Below, piece after piece: positions 25,501 to 33,844 of a stretch of 64,000 nucleotides of DNA. A model generated the notes under the pieces. The model had not been told where the DNA came from, did no database searches, and saw only the letters and a list, made by a program, of their open reading frames with translations. Position numbers and translations under genes: made by a program. The number at the start of each line of letters is the position of its first letter. The stretch's first letter is position 1. This stretch comes from JAWAAW01 sp964353335 (GTDB lineage: Archaea; Nanobdellota; Nanobdellia; Woesearchaeales; ARS49): assembly GCA_964353335.1 (NCBI GenBank), contig CAYGVI010000003.1, forward strand, positions 423,934 through 487,933, read 5' to 3'.

Positions 25501-26088
25501 ATGTTTTACAAAATAACCGTGCAGGACCACATCAGGGTATCGCCAAGGTTCTTTGGCAAAGACCTGAAGGATGCAGTCAAGGCAGGAATCAAGCTAAAGT
25601 ATGACGGCCTTATCGACCAGTCAATGGGTGTTGTTGTTGACGTCATTGATGTCAAGGAAGTCGGCGAGGGAGTCATAATCCCAGGAGACGGCGCAAGCTA
25701 TTACGAGACAACTTTCGAGATACTCTCTTACAAGCCTGAACTGCAGGAAGTCGTTGTCGGCAGGATAAAGGACATCGCTGACTTCGGCGCGTTCATAACT
25801 TTGGGTCCGATTGACGGAATGATTCACATTTCGCAGACAATGGATGACTTTGTCTCATTCGCAAAGGACAAGGTCCTTACAGGAAGGGACTCAAAGAGAT
25901 TCCTGAAGGTTGGAGACGTCTGCAGGGCTCGTGTCATTGCAGTGTCGTTCAAGGACCCGAACAACCCGAAGATTGGATTGACAATGCGCCAGCTTGGAAT
26001 GGGCAAGACAGACTGGGCAGCGGTTGCGGCACCGCCTGTAGCTGCAAAGGAAGAGAAAAAGGAAAAGAAGTCCAAGAAGGAGAAGTGA
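25501..26088 (+). CDS. rpo7: RNA polymerase subunit Rpo7 (RpoE1)
   Basis: Stalk subunit that pairs with Rpo4 and helps open promoters. The N-terminal tip domain begins MFYKITVQDHIRVSPRFFG and the S1/OB domain has VVGRIKDIADFGAFITLGPIDGMIHISQ. The C-terminal 20 residues are a Lys/Glu tail beyond the normal end. ATG 25501 with GAGG 7 nt upstream matches the family start. It precedes Spt4, as in most Archaea. Confidence 0.95.
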   Translation: MFYKITVQDHIRVSPRFFGKDLKDAVKAGIKLKYDGLIDQSMGVVVDVIDVKEVGEGVIIPGDGASYYETTFEILSYKPELQEVVVGRIKDIADFGAFITLGPIDGMIHISQTMDDFVSFAKDKVLTGRDSKRFLKVGDVCRARVIAVSFKDPNNPKIGLTMRQLGMGKTDWAAVAAPPVAAKEEKKEKKSKKEK

Positions 26089-26092
26089 AAAC

Positions 26093-26281
26093 ATGTCCAA
26101 AAAGAAATCATGCAAGAAATGCAAGCTTTTTGTCGATGGCGATGAATGCCCTGTCTGCCACAGCGCCCAGTTTGTTTTGAACTGGAAGGGCAGGATTCAC
26201 ATACTTGACGCTAACAAGAGCGATATCGCAAAGAAAATGGGAATTGATGTCAAGGGCGAATACGCAATTAAGGTGACTTAA
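26093..26281 (+). CDS. spt4: Transcription elongation factor Spt4 (RpoE2)
   Basis: A 62-residue zinc-ribbon protein with CKKC and CPVCH pairs, then LNWKGRIHILDANKSDIAKKMG, characteristic of Spt4. It binds the NGN domain of Spt5 and increases RNA polymerase processivity. The four-nt spacing from rpo7 and end-to-start junction with S24e show one operon. Confidence 0.95.
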   Translation: MSKKKSCKKCKLFVDGDECPVCHSAQFVLNWKGRIHILDANKSDIAKKMGIDVKGEYAIKVT

Positions 26282-26872
26282 ATGGACATTTCAATAAGCA
26301 AGACAAATGAAAATCCGTATCTTCAAAGGAAGGAAGTGCATGGCGAAATAAGCTTTACCGGCGCGACTCCTTCACAGAAGCAGTTGGCTGACGCTTTGGC
26401 GACAAAGCTCGGTGCAAAGGCTGAGGCAATATTTATCGTGCATGTTTTCACGAACTTCGGCAGCCAGAAGGCAGGTTTCGAGGCTCACATTTACCCAAGC
26501 AAGGAACTGCTTGAGAAAGTTGTAAAGCTTGGCAAGAAGGCAAAGGAAAAGATAGCAGGCAAGGCAGCTCCAGGAGCAGCCCCTGCAGCAGCGCCAGCAG
26601 CGGCTCCGGCAGCAGCACCGGCACCAGCGCCAAAAGCAGAAGAGAAGAAAGAGGCGCCCAAGAAGGAAGAGCCTAAAGCAAAGCCGGCAGAAAAGCCAGC
26701 TGAAGCAAAGCCTGCTGAAGCTAAGAAGGAAGAGCCGAAGAAAGAAGCAAAGCCTGCTGAAGCTAAGAAGGAAGAGCCGAAGAAAGAGGAGCCAAAGAAG
26801 GAAGCAAAGCCGGCAGAAAAGCCAGCAGAAGCTAAGAAAGAAGAACCCAAAAAGGCAGAGGTAAAGGTCTAA
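26282..26872 (+). CDS. rps24e: 30S ribosomal protein S24e with long low-complexity tail
   Basis: Residues 1-95 are the S24e fold (ENPYLQRKEVHGEISFTG, VHVFTNFGSQKAGFEAHIYPS). From about 97 to 196 comes an Ala/Pro run followed by about 80 residues of repeated K-E-E-P-K-K, A-K-P-A-E and E-A-K units. The tail doubles the protein's size, is nearly free of hydrophobic residues and probably disordered. L1 and L12 here carry shorter tails of the same style. The ribosomal identity is firm; the tail's role is unknown. Confidence 0.93.
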   Translation: MDISISKTNENPYLQRKEVHGEISFTGATPSQKQLADALATKLGAKAEAIFIVHVFTNFGSQKAGFEAHIYPSKELLEKVVKLGKKAKEKIAGKAAPGAAPAAAPAAAPAAAPAPAPKAEEKKEAPKKEEPKAKPAEKPAEAKPAEAKKEEPKKEAKPAEAKKEEPKKEEPKKEAKPAEKPAEAKKEEPKKAEVKV

Positions 26873-26873
26873 A

Positions 26874-27065
26874 ATGGCAGACAAGAAAGCACCGAAAGGA
26901 ATCTGGAACACGTACAAGAAGGAAGGCGACAAAGTCGTGAAAAAGAACAAGTACTGCCCGAAGTGCGGCTCTGGATTTGCTCTTGCCAGCCACAAGGACC
27001 GCCTTGTCTGCGGCGCATGCAACTACGCAGAATTCATCAAGGTTGAAAAGCAGGAAAAGAAGTAA
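26874..27065 (+). CDS. rps27ae: 30S ribosomal protein S27ae
   Basis: A 63-residue zinc ribosomal protein: KGIWNTYKKEGDKVVKKNKYCPKCGSG, then CGACNYAEF, a C4 finger. It lacks the ubiquitin fusion found in eukaryotes. It starts 1 nt after the S24e stop and closes this operon. The Kae1 gene that often follows in Archaea is instead at 61-62 kb. Confidence 0.94.
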   Translation: MADKKAPKGIWNTYKKEGDKVVKKNKYCPKCGSGFALASHKDRLVCGACNYAEFIKVEKQEKK

Positions 27066-27950
27066 TTAATTTTCTCCCTGCATTATAATAATGTCTTCTG
27101 TTGTTAATTTCTGGCCTTTTGCAAACTTTTCCTTGACTTCTGCCAATTTCTCAGAGAATTTCTTCTGCCTTTGATTGACGGTTGCGGCTTCTTTTTCCTT
27201 TCGCTCGGCAAAAAGCTTGGTATTCAGCTCTGCTGCCTGCTTCAAAAGCGCTCCAAGCTCTTCTGAGAGCTTTGCAATCTCTGATTTCCTGTGGCCAATG
27301 TCCTTTGTGAACGTGTCTCCCTGTCCGCGAAGCCCGTCAACTTTCCTGCTCTCCTCAACAAGCTGTTCGTGCTTCTGCTGGCTTAATTTTGCCTTTTGCT
27401 GAATCTGCCGGTGAATGTCATCTGCCTGCTCCTGCATTGTGTCAATGTCCTTGCTCATCTGGTGCGCAGCGTCCCAGACAGCGCTTGATGCCTTTGCCTC
27501 GTTATAGCGCTTCTTCAATTCCTTGATTTCCTTCATTATCGCCTTTTCTTTTTCAAAAGAAATCACATCTGTCTCTATTCTGTGCTCAAGCTTGTCCATC
27601 ATCATCTTCAGATTGCCTGGATTTTCTTTCAGCCCGAGCTTTGCAGTGGCCTTTTTCTTCTCTGCATTGAGCTTTTTGGCTTCCTCAATCTTCTTCTTGA
27701 TTATCTCATTCAGCCCTGTGCGGTTCTCCTTGAGCTTCTTGACTTCATCTGTCAAGGAATCCCGCCCCTGCTTGAGCTGCTTTATGTCGTGTATTAAAGA
27801 AGAAATCTCCTTGCCGACAGGATTGCGCTGCTGGAAAGCCTTTTCCTTCTGGTCGTTTAACTCGTTAAGTCTCTGCTTCAGCGCTTTGATACGTGGTTGA
27901 AGCTCATCCAGTTGTGCTTGAACAGCTTTTCTTTCCTCTAGTGTCAGCAT
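27066..27950 (-). CDS. Archaeal coiled-coil protein (COG1340 type)
   Basis: A 294-residue almost wholly coiled-coil protein (heptads from about residue 5 to 270) ending in KLTTEDIIIMQGEN, a short globular end typical of COG1340 proteins. These are conserved in Archaea; a role in phosphoserine handling or cell structure has been guessed but I regard the function as unknown. Convergent with S27ae at a 0-nt gap. The following 70 nt before L12 contain a GGCTCG/CGAGCC inverted repeat. Confidence 0.8.
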   Translation of the reverse strand: MLTLEERKAVQAQLDELQPRIKALKQRLNELNDQKEKAFQQRNPVGKEISSLIHDIKQLKQGRDSLTDEVKKLKENRTGLNEIIKKKIEEAKKLNAEKKKATAKLGLKENPGNLKMMMDKLEHRIETDVISFEKEKAIMKEIKELKKRYNEAKASSAVWDAAHQMSKDIDTMQEQADDIHRQIQQKAKLSQQKHEQLVEESRKVDGLRGQGDTFTKDIGHRKSEIAKLSEELGALLKQAAELNTKLFAERKEKEAATVNQRQKKFSEKLAEVKEKFAKGQKLTTEDIIIMQGEN

Positions 27951-28023
27951 AGAGCAGTGCCCCTAGCTCGTTGTAGGCTCGCAGCCGCTAGGCGCGTATA
28001 ACTACGAGCCCTCAGCGTTCTTC

Positions 28024-28335
28024 TTATCCGAAGAGCGCGCTGAGGCCCGCAGCTGCAGCTTCTTCCTGCTTCTTGCCTTCCTCTGCGGACTTCTTTTCTT
28101 CTTTCTTATCTGCCTTTGCTTCGCCACCCGCGGGCGCAGCAGCAACAGCGACAGGTGCAACAGCTGCTTTCTTCACTGCTTCGTCAATGTCGACGCCCTG
28201 CAATGAAGCAACCAGTGCCTTGATGCGCGCTTCGTCTGACTTGACGCCTGCTGCATCCAGCACTTTCTTGACTGTTGCCTCGTCCACCTTGCCGCCTGCC
28301 TTGTGTATTAGCATGGCCGCATAGATGTATTCCAT
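28024..28335 (-). CDS. rpl12: 50S ribosomal protein L12 (P1)
   Basis: A 103-residue stalk protein. Helical dimerisation domain (MEYIYAAMLIHKAGGKVDEA), Ala-rich hinge, charged Lys/Glu stretch and the factor-binding end GLSALFG. Several copies bind each L10. AGGAGGT lies 7 nt before the ATG, the strongest ribosome binding site in the window. A three-way-junction RNA lies just upstream, between it and L10. Confidence 0.96.
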   Translation of the reverse strand: MEYIYAAMLIHKAGGKVDEATVKKVLDAAGVKSDEARIKALVASLQGVDIDEAVKKAAVAPVAVAAAPAGGEAKADKKEEKKSAEEGKKQEEAAAAGLSALFG

Positions 28336-28384
28336 TTTTCATACCTCCTAAACATTATTGATTGATTTTGATGTTTTGGAGACC

Positions 28385-28441
28385 CGCTGACCGCACTTGG
28401 CCTCAGCCAAGTCCGCCGACCGAAGTCGGCGACAGTCAGCG
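28385..28441 (-). promoter_or_regulatory. Three-way-junction RNA between rpl10 and rpl12
   Basis: Outer stem 28385-28391/28435-28441 (CGCTGAC/GTCAGCG) encloses two perfect 7-bp hairpins: 28395-28401/28406-28412 and 28414-28420/28425-28431. Read as mRNA (minus strand) the second hairpin is closed by C-UUCG-G, an exceptionally stable tetraloop. It sits in the operon just before the L12 ribosome binding site, where it could protect or separate the L12 message. Confidence 0.7.
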
Positions 28442-28457
28442 ATGCCTCCGATAATTG

Positions 28458-29333
28458 TTATTTTGGTATTTCTGATTGTAATGACATTGCCTCGCGCTCT
28501 GCCTTTGCCAAAAGGTCTCCCATAAGCTCTGGCTCTGTGACTCCGCCCTCAAGCGCAACCGCCTTTGCCTCCCTAAATGCCTTCTGGAGCAATGGCTCTG
28601 TTGTGTCCTTTGAAATATAGACAGATTCCATTGCGAGGTTGAACGCCCAGCTTGCTGCTGTTGTCAAATCACTCATGAACTTAACTTCGTCAATGTCAAG
28701 GACTGTCTTTGGATAGATTGTGCCTGCTTCGTAGACAGCGACAAGGTCAAGCCCGATTTCCATTGGCTCTATGCCAAGCCTTGCGAGCATTGACGCGAGC
28801 GCCAGCTTGATTGGCTGCCCTTCCTTGCATACCGTGCAGTCCTGCTTGACAGCAACCTTTCCGCCTTCCACTCCTGCCTTGATTCCAAGCTGTGCGAGCT
28901 CGCTGAGAACAGGTCCTGGCGCAAATGCCGTCGGTCCTGCAGGAACAATAAGGTCAAATGGGGCAAGCTGTCCTGCCTTTGCAGGTGCCTTGCTCTTGTT
29001 CTTCTTGATTGTCTTGTAAACCGCGAATGGGTTGTCTTTTGTGAAAATCAGCGCAGGCATGTCTGGCAGTATTTTTTCAAGGTTTTCAACGCCCTTGTGC
29101 GTTGCCTTTAATTTTTCAAGCGCGAGCAGGATAAGGCTCTTCTTGCACATCATCATCTCGACATTCTGCCTTAACTGCCCCCTCATTCGTGCCAGCTGTG
29201 CTGCAGGCAATGAGTGCATGTTAAGTATGCCTATGATTGGGAATTTCTTTGCCAGGTCCTGTATCTTCTTGATTACTGCCTTTTTCTCAGGCGCTGCATT
29301 GGAGGTTTTCTTTCCACGGTCCTTGCGGCTCAT
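28458..29333 (-). CDS. rpl10: 50S ribosomal protein L10 (P0)
   Basis: A 291-residue stalk base protein. Its rRNA-binding domain has FPIIGILNMHSLPAAQLARMRGQL, and the insert domain has PFDLIVPAGPTAFAPGPVLSELAQ. The L12-binding helix region follows at the C-terminus. The usual acidic tail ending in GLF-type residues is absent: it stops at SLQSEIPK. Starts by ATGA overlap with L1. Confidence 0.94.
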   Translation of the reverse strand: MSRKDRGKKTSNAAPEKKAVIKKIQDLAKKFPIIGILNMHSLPAAQLARMRGQLRQNVEMMMCKKSLILLALEKLKATHKGVENLEKILPDMPALIFTKDNPFAVYKTIKKNKSKAPAKAGQLAPFDLIVPAGPTAFAPGPVLSELAQLGIKAGVEGGKVAVKQDCTVCKEGQPIKLALASMLARLGIEPMEIGLDLVAVYEAGTIYPKTVLDIDEVKFMSDLTTAASWAFNLAMESVYISKDTTEPLLQKAFREAKAVALEGGVTEPELMGDLLAKAEREAMSLQSEIPK

Positions 29334-30151
29334 GGTTTCGCCTCTGCCTTCTTTGTTTTTGGAGCTTTCTTTGGTTTTTCTTCGGCAGGCTTTTCCTTGG
29401 GAGCTTCCTTTGCCGGCTCTTCCTTCTTTTCAGGAGCTTCTTTATTTGCAACTGCGTGCGCAGCCTTTTTCTTTCCTGCCCTTTCCTCTGCTGTGGCTCC
29501 AACCTTGAAAGGCGGACCCATTGAAAGCTTGAGTATTATTGACTTGATGTTGTTGATTTCCTGTGGTAGTGCGTGCAGGACTGCATTGTAAACCAGCAGT
29601 ATGTTCTCAATCAGCTTTTCATCAGGCATATCTTCCTTTCCGATTGAGCACTTTGCAGACAATTGCGTCTTTGCGACAACGTGGAGAGTCCTCTTGAGCT
29701 TCTCTGTCAATGCCTTGAGGTTTGCGTTTGGCGGTACGACACATCCTGCCTTGGGGTTTGGCATCTTTCCCCGCGGGCCGAGAACGCGACCAAAGAATTT
29801 TGCAACGTCTGGCATGATGTTTGCCTGGGCGATGAACATGTCATTTGTCTTTGCGAGCTTCCTGATTTCTTTTTTCTTGCCTTCATACTTCTTGAACTCG
29901 TCGTGCATGATGACAAGGTCGCAGTTTGCCTTTGCCTGCTCCTGCATTTCAGGGCCGACAAGGGCGGCAATCTTGATAACATTGCCCTTAGGGTTTACCA
30001 AAGGAACCCAGACATCAACCTGTTCCTCTGGCTTCTTCAGGTCAAGCTCTTTGAGATTGATAATAAGGTCAACGCTCTGCGCAAACTTTCTCTTAGGAGA
30101 ACTAGCTTTCACTTGCTGCAATGTTTGGATGAATTCTTCTTTGCTAACCAT
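29330..30151 (-). CDS. rpl1: 50S ribosomal protein L1
   Basis: A 273-residue protein. The L1 core (KRKFAQSVDLIINLKELDLKK, VLGPRGKMPNPKAGCVVPP) spans about 1-212, followed by a disordered Lys/Ala/Pro/Glu tail of about 60 residues that normal archaeal L1 lacks. It is the first gene of L1-L10-L12; L11 does not adjoin. The leader has a hairpin touching the GGAGGG ribosome binding site, which may take part in the autogenous control known for archaeal L1. Confidence 0.95.
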   Translation of the reverse strand: MVSKEEFIQTLQQVKASSPKRKFAQSVDLIINLKELDLKKPEEQVDVWVPLVNPKGNVIKIAALVGPEMQEQAKANCDLVIMHDEFKKYEGKKKEIRKLAKTNDMFIAQANIMPDVAKFFGRVLGPRGKMPNPKAGCVVPPNANLKALTEKLKRTLHVVAKTQLSAKCSIGKEDMPDEKLIENILLVYNAVLHALPQEINNIKSIILKLSMGPPFKVGATAEERAGKKKAAHAVANKEAPEKKEEPAKEAPKEKPAEEKPKKAPKTKKAEAKP

Positions 30152-30158
30152 TATTCGA

Positions 30159-30181
30159 CCCTCCTACTCAATTAAGAGTAG
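30159..30181 (-). promoter_or_regulatory. L1 leader hairpin at the ribosome binding site
   Basis: In the mRNA, CTACTC and GAGTAG (30164-30181) form a 6-bp hairpin whose 3' arm runs straight into AGGAGGG, the ribosome binding site 8 nt before the ATG. The promoter is TTTTATAAATAC near 30217-30228. The geometry could tune L1 translation; the known archaeal L1 site lies inside the coding region, so this is only a candidate. Confidence 0.4.
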
Positions 30182-30286
30182 TTGACGGGAAGTAACTCTG
30201 GCTCACAGGGGGGTATTTATAAAACTTTCTGATACTGTCTGCATTGACAAAGCATTTTAATAGTTGAATTGTTCTCAAATGCGGAT

Positions 30287-30898
30287 ATGGCACAGATGCA
30301 CCACAAAGACCTGCTTCGCCAGCTCGGTTTGATTGAGGATGCTGTTAAGCGGACACAAACAGCAACTATGGGTTTGAAAGGAGCATTTGCTGCAGGGGTT
30401 GGCGAGGGATATGTTACAGGGCAGCGCGAACGCCTGAAAAGAGAATGCACTTTGCTGATTGGACTGATGAATCAGTTTGTTGATTCTCTGAATAATGTTC
30501 TTACGGAGTGCGATGTAATGCTCAAGTGGTTTATGAGCCTGCCAAAATCAGACCAAAGAAAAAGCCTGACCGGATACGGCTCCCCGCAGATTTCAGCGTC
30601 GCTGGACAGCGCCAAATCATCTGCAAACAAATTAATCCCCAAAGTCAAGACTTACCTCCAGGCATTCTTGCGATGCACGGCAAAACCATACCCTGATGCT
30701 TCAGAAGTTGAAGAATTAATAAACGCCTTGTTTAGGGATGTTGCAATTGTTTCTTTGACCAAAGGTGTGGTTGAAGATATGGACCAGGCAATGGAACTGC
30801 AAAGGGCTCTTGCCCCTGAACCCAGGGGCGCAAAGGAACGCGGGTCCTTTTTTGGCCGTCTTTTCGGCTTCAAGCCCAAGCCTGCTTATGCCAGATAA
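30287..30898 (+). CDS. Hypothetical helical protein
   Basis: A 203-residue predicted all-helical soluble protein. It begins MAQMHHKDLLRQLGLIEDAV and ends with a basic stretch GSFFGRLFGFKPKPAYAR that may touch membrane or nucleic acid. ATG 30287 is chosen: TATA-like CATTTTAATAG is 25-30 nt upstream. Convergent with the next gene with a 2-nt gap. No family recognised. Confidence 0.6.
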   Translation: MAQMHHKDLLRQLGLIEDAVKRTQTATMGLKGAFAAGVGEGYVTGQRERLKRECTLLIGLMNQFVDSLNNVLTECDVMLKWFMSLPKSDQRKSLTGYGSPQISASLDSAKSSANKLIPKVKTYLQAFLRCTAKPYPDASEVEELINALFRDVAIVSLTKGVVEDMDQAMELQRALAPEPRGAKERGSFFGRLFGFKPKPAYAR

Positions 30899-30900
30899 AT

Positions 30901-31584
30901 TCACGCTTTCTGATACATTCCGACCTTGCCGAACTTGCCGATGTATTTCATCCCTTCAGCACAGTCAAGATTGTCTCCTGGATTAAGCAGAAGCACGCTC
31001 TTTGGGGCAGTTCTTGGAAGTGCGCAATCCTGCAGGACCTTCTGCCAGTCATCCAACCCTGTCCTTTTGGGGTCATCAAGATATACTATGTGGTATTTTT
31101 TGTCGGTCGCTGTTGAGGGGTCGCGTTCTTTATTGGCAAAGTTTCCTATCGCACTGGGAAAGTTGTGTGGGAAGTTATATCTCATCAATTCAAGGCAGGG
31201 TATTGTCCGCAAATATTCCATCAGCTGTCCGTGATTGTGCTCTTTCTCAAAGTGGTTGTAATCCAGTCTGCCTTCCCTGACAACTTTTTGCGGTGAATTG
31301 ACAAGCAAATTGAGGATTATATTGTTGACTGCATCCTCCAGCTCAGAACGTGCGCAAATGTGCCTTTTTAGAAGGGGCATAATTCCTTCATACTGGGAAA
31401 AGTCCAGCTTTACAATATCAGGAAATCCTTCGAATTTAACAATGTCAATCTTGCCTGGAACCGCGGCAAGGCGGCGTGAAGAAGTGCTTGGCAATACCTG
31501 CTTTGCTGGCTTGTATGGCCTTGGCGGCTGAGGTGCACCTGCTGCAGGCGGTCTTATGATGTGTTTTCTCGGGTCAAATGGCAT
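30901..31584 (-). CDS. Hypothetical protein
   Basis: A 227-residue soluble protein with a Pro-rich N-terminus (RPPAAGAPQPPRPYKPAK) and an alpha/beta remainder (YHIVYLDDPKRTGLDDWQKV, KSVLLLNPGDNLDCAEGMKYIG). The last part resembles a Rossmann-like strand-loop-helix, but no motif is diagnostic. No family recognised. Confidence 0.6.
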   Translation of the reverse strand: MPFDPRKHIIRPPAAGAPQPPRPYKPAKQVLPSTSSRRLAAVPGKIDIVKFEGFPDIVKLDFSQYEGIMPLLKRHICARSELEDAVNNIILNLLVNSPQKVVREGRLDYNHFEKEHNHGQLMEYLRTIPCLELMRYNFPHNFPSAIGNFANKERDPSTATDKKYHIVYLDDPKRTGLDDWQKVLQDCALPRTAPKSVLLLNPGDNLDCAEGMKYIGKFGKVGMYQKA

Positions 31585-31687
31585 TTTGCATCACTGCCTT
31601 CTTTTTCTCTGTATAGAAAGTAACCTTGATGGTCATTATAAAGATTTGCAGCGCTATCTGCAAATGCGTAGATAAGAATCCTGAAAA

Positions 31688-32128
31688 TTAGTTGTCGTAC
31701 TGGCCGCCCTGCTGATATTCTTTTGGCAGGTTTGATGCGTCCTGATAGTTAGGGAAGCTGGTGGTGACGCCTGAGACGTCCTTTACTCCTGTGCTTTGAG
31801 TCATCAGCGCGCGTGTCCTTGCAAGAAGCGCATCCTTTCCGGTTACGCCTGTAGGTGCCGGAGGCATTCCTGTTGTCGCGACCTTGGGGCCTGTTGAAAT
31901 AGTAACATTCTTCATCTGCTGCTGAAGCTCCTTAAGGGCATCTGCTGCTGACACGCCTGAATCCTGAGCTGGAGTCGGTGTTGGCTGAGGCGCAGGTGCT
32001 GCTGCTTCGTTGACTGCTGCTGCTGTCGGTGTCCTTGCGCTCAATGGCTTTGCCTTCATCTGGTTTCCGCCACATGCTGCCAAAAGAACAAGCATCGCAA
32101 TCACTGCCAAAACAATCACTTTCCTCAT
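31688..32128 (-). CDS. Putative lipoprotein
   Basis: A 146-residue protein with a short signal peptide and lipobox LLAAC at about residues 16-20. The mature part is Ala/Pro/Thr-rich and probably extended, with no globular motif. ATG 32128 is selected because TATA GCTATAAATACTTG is about 26 nt upstream and the signal begins there. Divergent from the first pilin-like small gene. Confidence 0.65.
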   Translation of the reverse strand: MRKVIVLAVIAMLVLLAACGGNQMKAKPLSARTPTAAAVNEAAAPAPQPTPTPAQDSGVSAADALKELQQQMKNVTISTGPKVATTGMPPAPTGVTGKDALLARTRALMTQSTGVKDVSGVTTSFPNYQDASNLPKEYQQGGQYDN

Positions 32129-32233
32129 AACTCTTGCGAAGTAGAAACAAGTATTTATAGCTTTCGCATCAGGAGGGCAAACTTTATATACACAGTTTGG
32201 CAAGCTATCTAAAAAACATAAGAGAGGTGTATT

Positions 32234-32575
32234 ATGGACAAAAGAGGTTCGATTGAGCTTATAATTCTGGGCTTGGTCGCGGTGATTGCACTTGTCGGAC
32301 TTGTCATGCTTTTCTCAGGCAAGATTACTGGAGAGGCAACAGGGCCAATGACACGGGACACATTCCCAACATCAGAGCCATTCCGCATTGTACAGCCAGG
32401 CGGATATGCCTGCGGATGCGACGGAGTATGCGCATACAGCAGCAAGATTGTCAGGGCTTCGCCAACAGTCACATCAGCGATTGCAGATGGAGAATCCACC
32501 TGCAGGACCATGCTTGAATCAATCTGCGGCGGACAGCCGATACTAAGATTCAACTTCGGCTGCGGAACAAGGTAA
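32234..32575 (+). CDS. Pilin-like signal-anchored small protein
   Basis: A 113-residue protein. The N-terminus KRGSIELIILGLVAVIALVG fits the x-x-S-x-E-x-x-x-L core of archaeal class III (type IV pilin-like) signals after a basic K-R-G, although Gln is absent. The exterior part has six Cys (CGCDGVC first) but not the C-T-D-S-D motif of the cluster at 34.6-36.2 kb. TATA CTTTATATAC and GAGAGGTG precede the ATG. A pilin role is inferred from the signal only. Confidence 0.6.
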   Translation: MDKRGSIELIILGLVAVIALVGLVMLFSGKITGEATGPMTRDTFPTSEPFRIVQPGGYACGCDGVCAYSSKIVRASPTVTSAIADGESTCRTMLESICGGQPILRFNFGCGTR

Positions 32576-32609
32576 ATTTTTACTTCTTTTTCTTTATGTT
32601 TTAGAATTC

Positions 32610-33323
32610 TTACTTCCCAAACCTTCTTTCCCTTTGCGAGAATTCCTGAATCACTTTTACCAGGTCTTCCTTTTCCATTTCAGGCCAGGTTTTGTCTACG
32701 AAGAACCACTCGCTGTAATGGCTCTGCCAGATTAGGAAGTTGCTTGTCCTGTGCTCTCCGCCTGTCCTGATTATCAGGTCAGGCTCTGAGTTAAGATACA
32801 AATACTTGCCAAACACCTCTTCATTCAGCTTTTCAATGTCAACTTTTCCTGCCTTTATGTCCTCTCCAAGCTTTTTCGCGGCGTCAATAACTTCCTCACG
32901 GCCGCCATATGCCATCGCGAAGTTGGCCACGAACGGCTTGTTTTCCTTGGTCAGTCCCATTAACGTTCTCATTCCCTTCTGGATATTCTCTGGGAACATC
33001 CCAATCCTGCCGATAAAATTGATCCTGACCCCGTTTTTCCTCAATTCCTCAACTTGCTCAGGTGTGGAAAGCGCGGTAAATTCCTTGTCAAAGGTGTCCA
33101 TCAGGAAATCAAACTCCTGTTTTGGCCTGTTGAAGTTCTGCATTGAAAAGCAGTATGCGGTTACCTCCTGCACTCCGAGCTCCCGGCTCCAGTCAAGGAA
33201 CTGCCTGATTTTTTTAGCGCCCCAATCATGCCCCATCCACGGCTTCATCACCAGTTTTTTCGCAAACCTTCTGTTTCCGTCAAGGATAACTCCGATGTGC
33301 CTTGGAACTTTTTCCGGAATCAT
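32610..33323 (-). CDS. uppS: Isoprenyl diphosphate synthase (UppS family)
   Basis: Cis-prenyltransferase that builds long-chain polyprenyl diphosphate, the lipid carrier for glycosylation. D15 in ILDGNRRFAKK, the FSMQNFNRPKQE motif, and the C-terminal IRTGGEHRTSNFLIWQSHYSE diagnose the family; 237 residues is normal. It overlaps the preceding gene by ATGA. It may supply carrier lipid for N-glycosylating the Asn-rich envelope proteins here (inference). Confidence 0.95.
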   Translation of the reverse strand: MIPEKVPRHIGVILDGNRRFAKKLVMKPWMGHDWGAKKIRQFLDWSRELGVQEVTAYCFSMQNFNRPKQEFDFLMDTFDKEFTALSTPEQVEELRKNGVRINFIGRIGMFPENIQKGMRTLMGLTKENKPFVANFAMAYGGREEVIDAAKKLGEDIKAGKVDIEKLNEEVFGKYLYLNSEPDLIIRTGGEHRTSNFLIWQSHYSEWFFVDKTWPEMEKEDLVKVIQEFSQRERRFGK

Positions 33324-33844
33324 GGTGCCTCTGGATTAATATTTTGTTTATAAGTATTGTGAATTTTTTCAAAAAGCTGGACGAAAACCTCGTGAGGGAC
33401 ACTAAGCCCTGCCTCAAGGAGCACATTTGCGAGCTCTTTTCCAACAACTTCTTCTGTGTTTTCTGATGGTATGAATCCAACTGCCTGTTGCAGGGTATGC
33501 TGGCAGAGGAATCCTTCGTGCATTGAAATAACAGCAGGGTTTGTCCTGTTGATTACTTTCAGCTCAGCAAGGTCTGCAAGCACCGTTCCTTGCATCAGCA
33601 TACTTTGCGAGCCTTCCTGAAAGCCATACTGCAAAAGAGTCCATTTTGCAATAGCCCTTACTGCATCAGAGTAAGAAGTTTCTTTCAGTTCAGGCGCAGG
33701 AAGCTCTGCTGATTTGACTGGCTTGATAATCTTTCCAAGATATGCCTTGACTTTCTGCCTCGAGCCCTTGGCTGTCCATGTATTCTCAACAAGATAGCCG
33801 TATTCGCTTCCTTTGATTTTCTTGATTCGTACAAACCCGCCCAT
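33320..33844 (-). CDS. Hypothetical protein with R-I-K-K-I-K-G N-terminus
   Basis: A 174-residue protein. The first 38 residues (FVRIKKIKGSEYGYLVENTW, then SRQKVKAYLGKI) form a small beta unit also seen at the start of IS1634-type transposases and in many DPANN proteins; no transposase catalytic part follows. The rest is helical. Its promoter has TTTATATA next to TTAGGCAC, a motif that recurs around 37 and 40 kb. Function unknown. Confidence 0.6.
   Translation of the reverse strand: MGGFVRIKKIKGSEYGYLVENTWTAKGSRQKVKAYLGKIIKPVKSAELPAPELKETSYSDAVRAIAKWTLLQYGFQEGSQSMLMQGTVLADLAELKVINRTNPAVISMHEGFLCQHTLQQAVGFIPSENTEEVVGKELANVLLEAGLSVPHEVFVQLFEKIHNTYKQNINPEAP

Noticed and set aside
26372..27022. 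Leu/Phe-rich minus-strand open frames
   Set aside because: Complement of the Lys/Glu/Ala-rich S24e tail and S27ae; hydrophobicity is an artefact of the repeats.
33320..33844. Transposase fragment
   Set aside because: Only a short N-terminal unit resembles IS1634-type proteins; no DDE residues, inverted repeats or target duplication.
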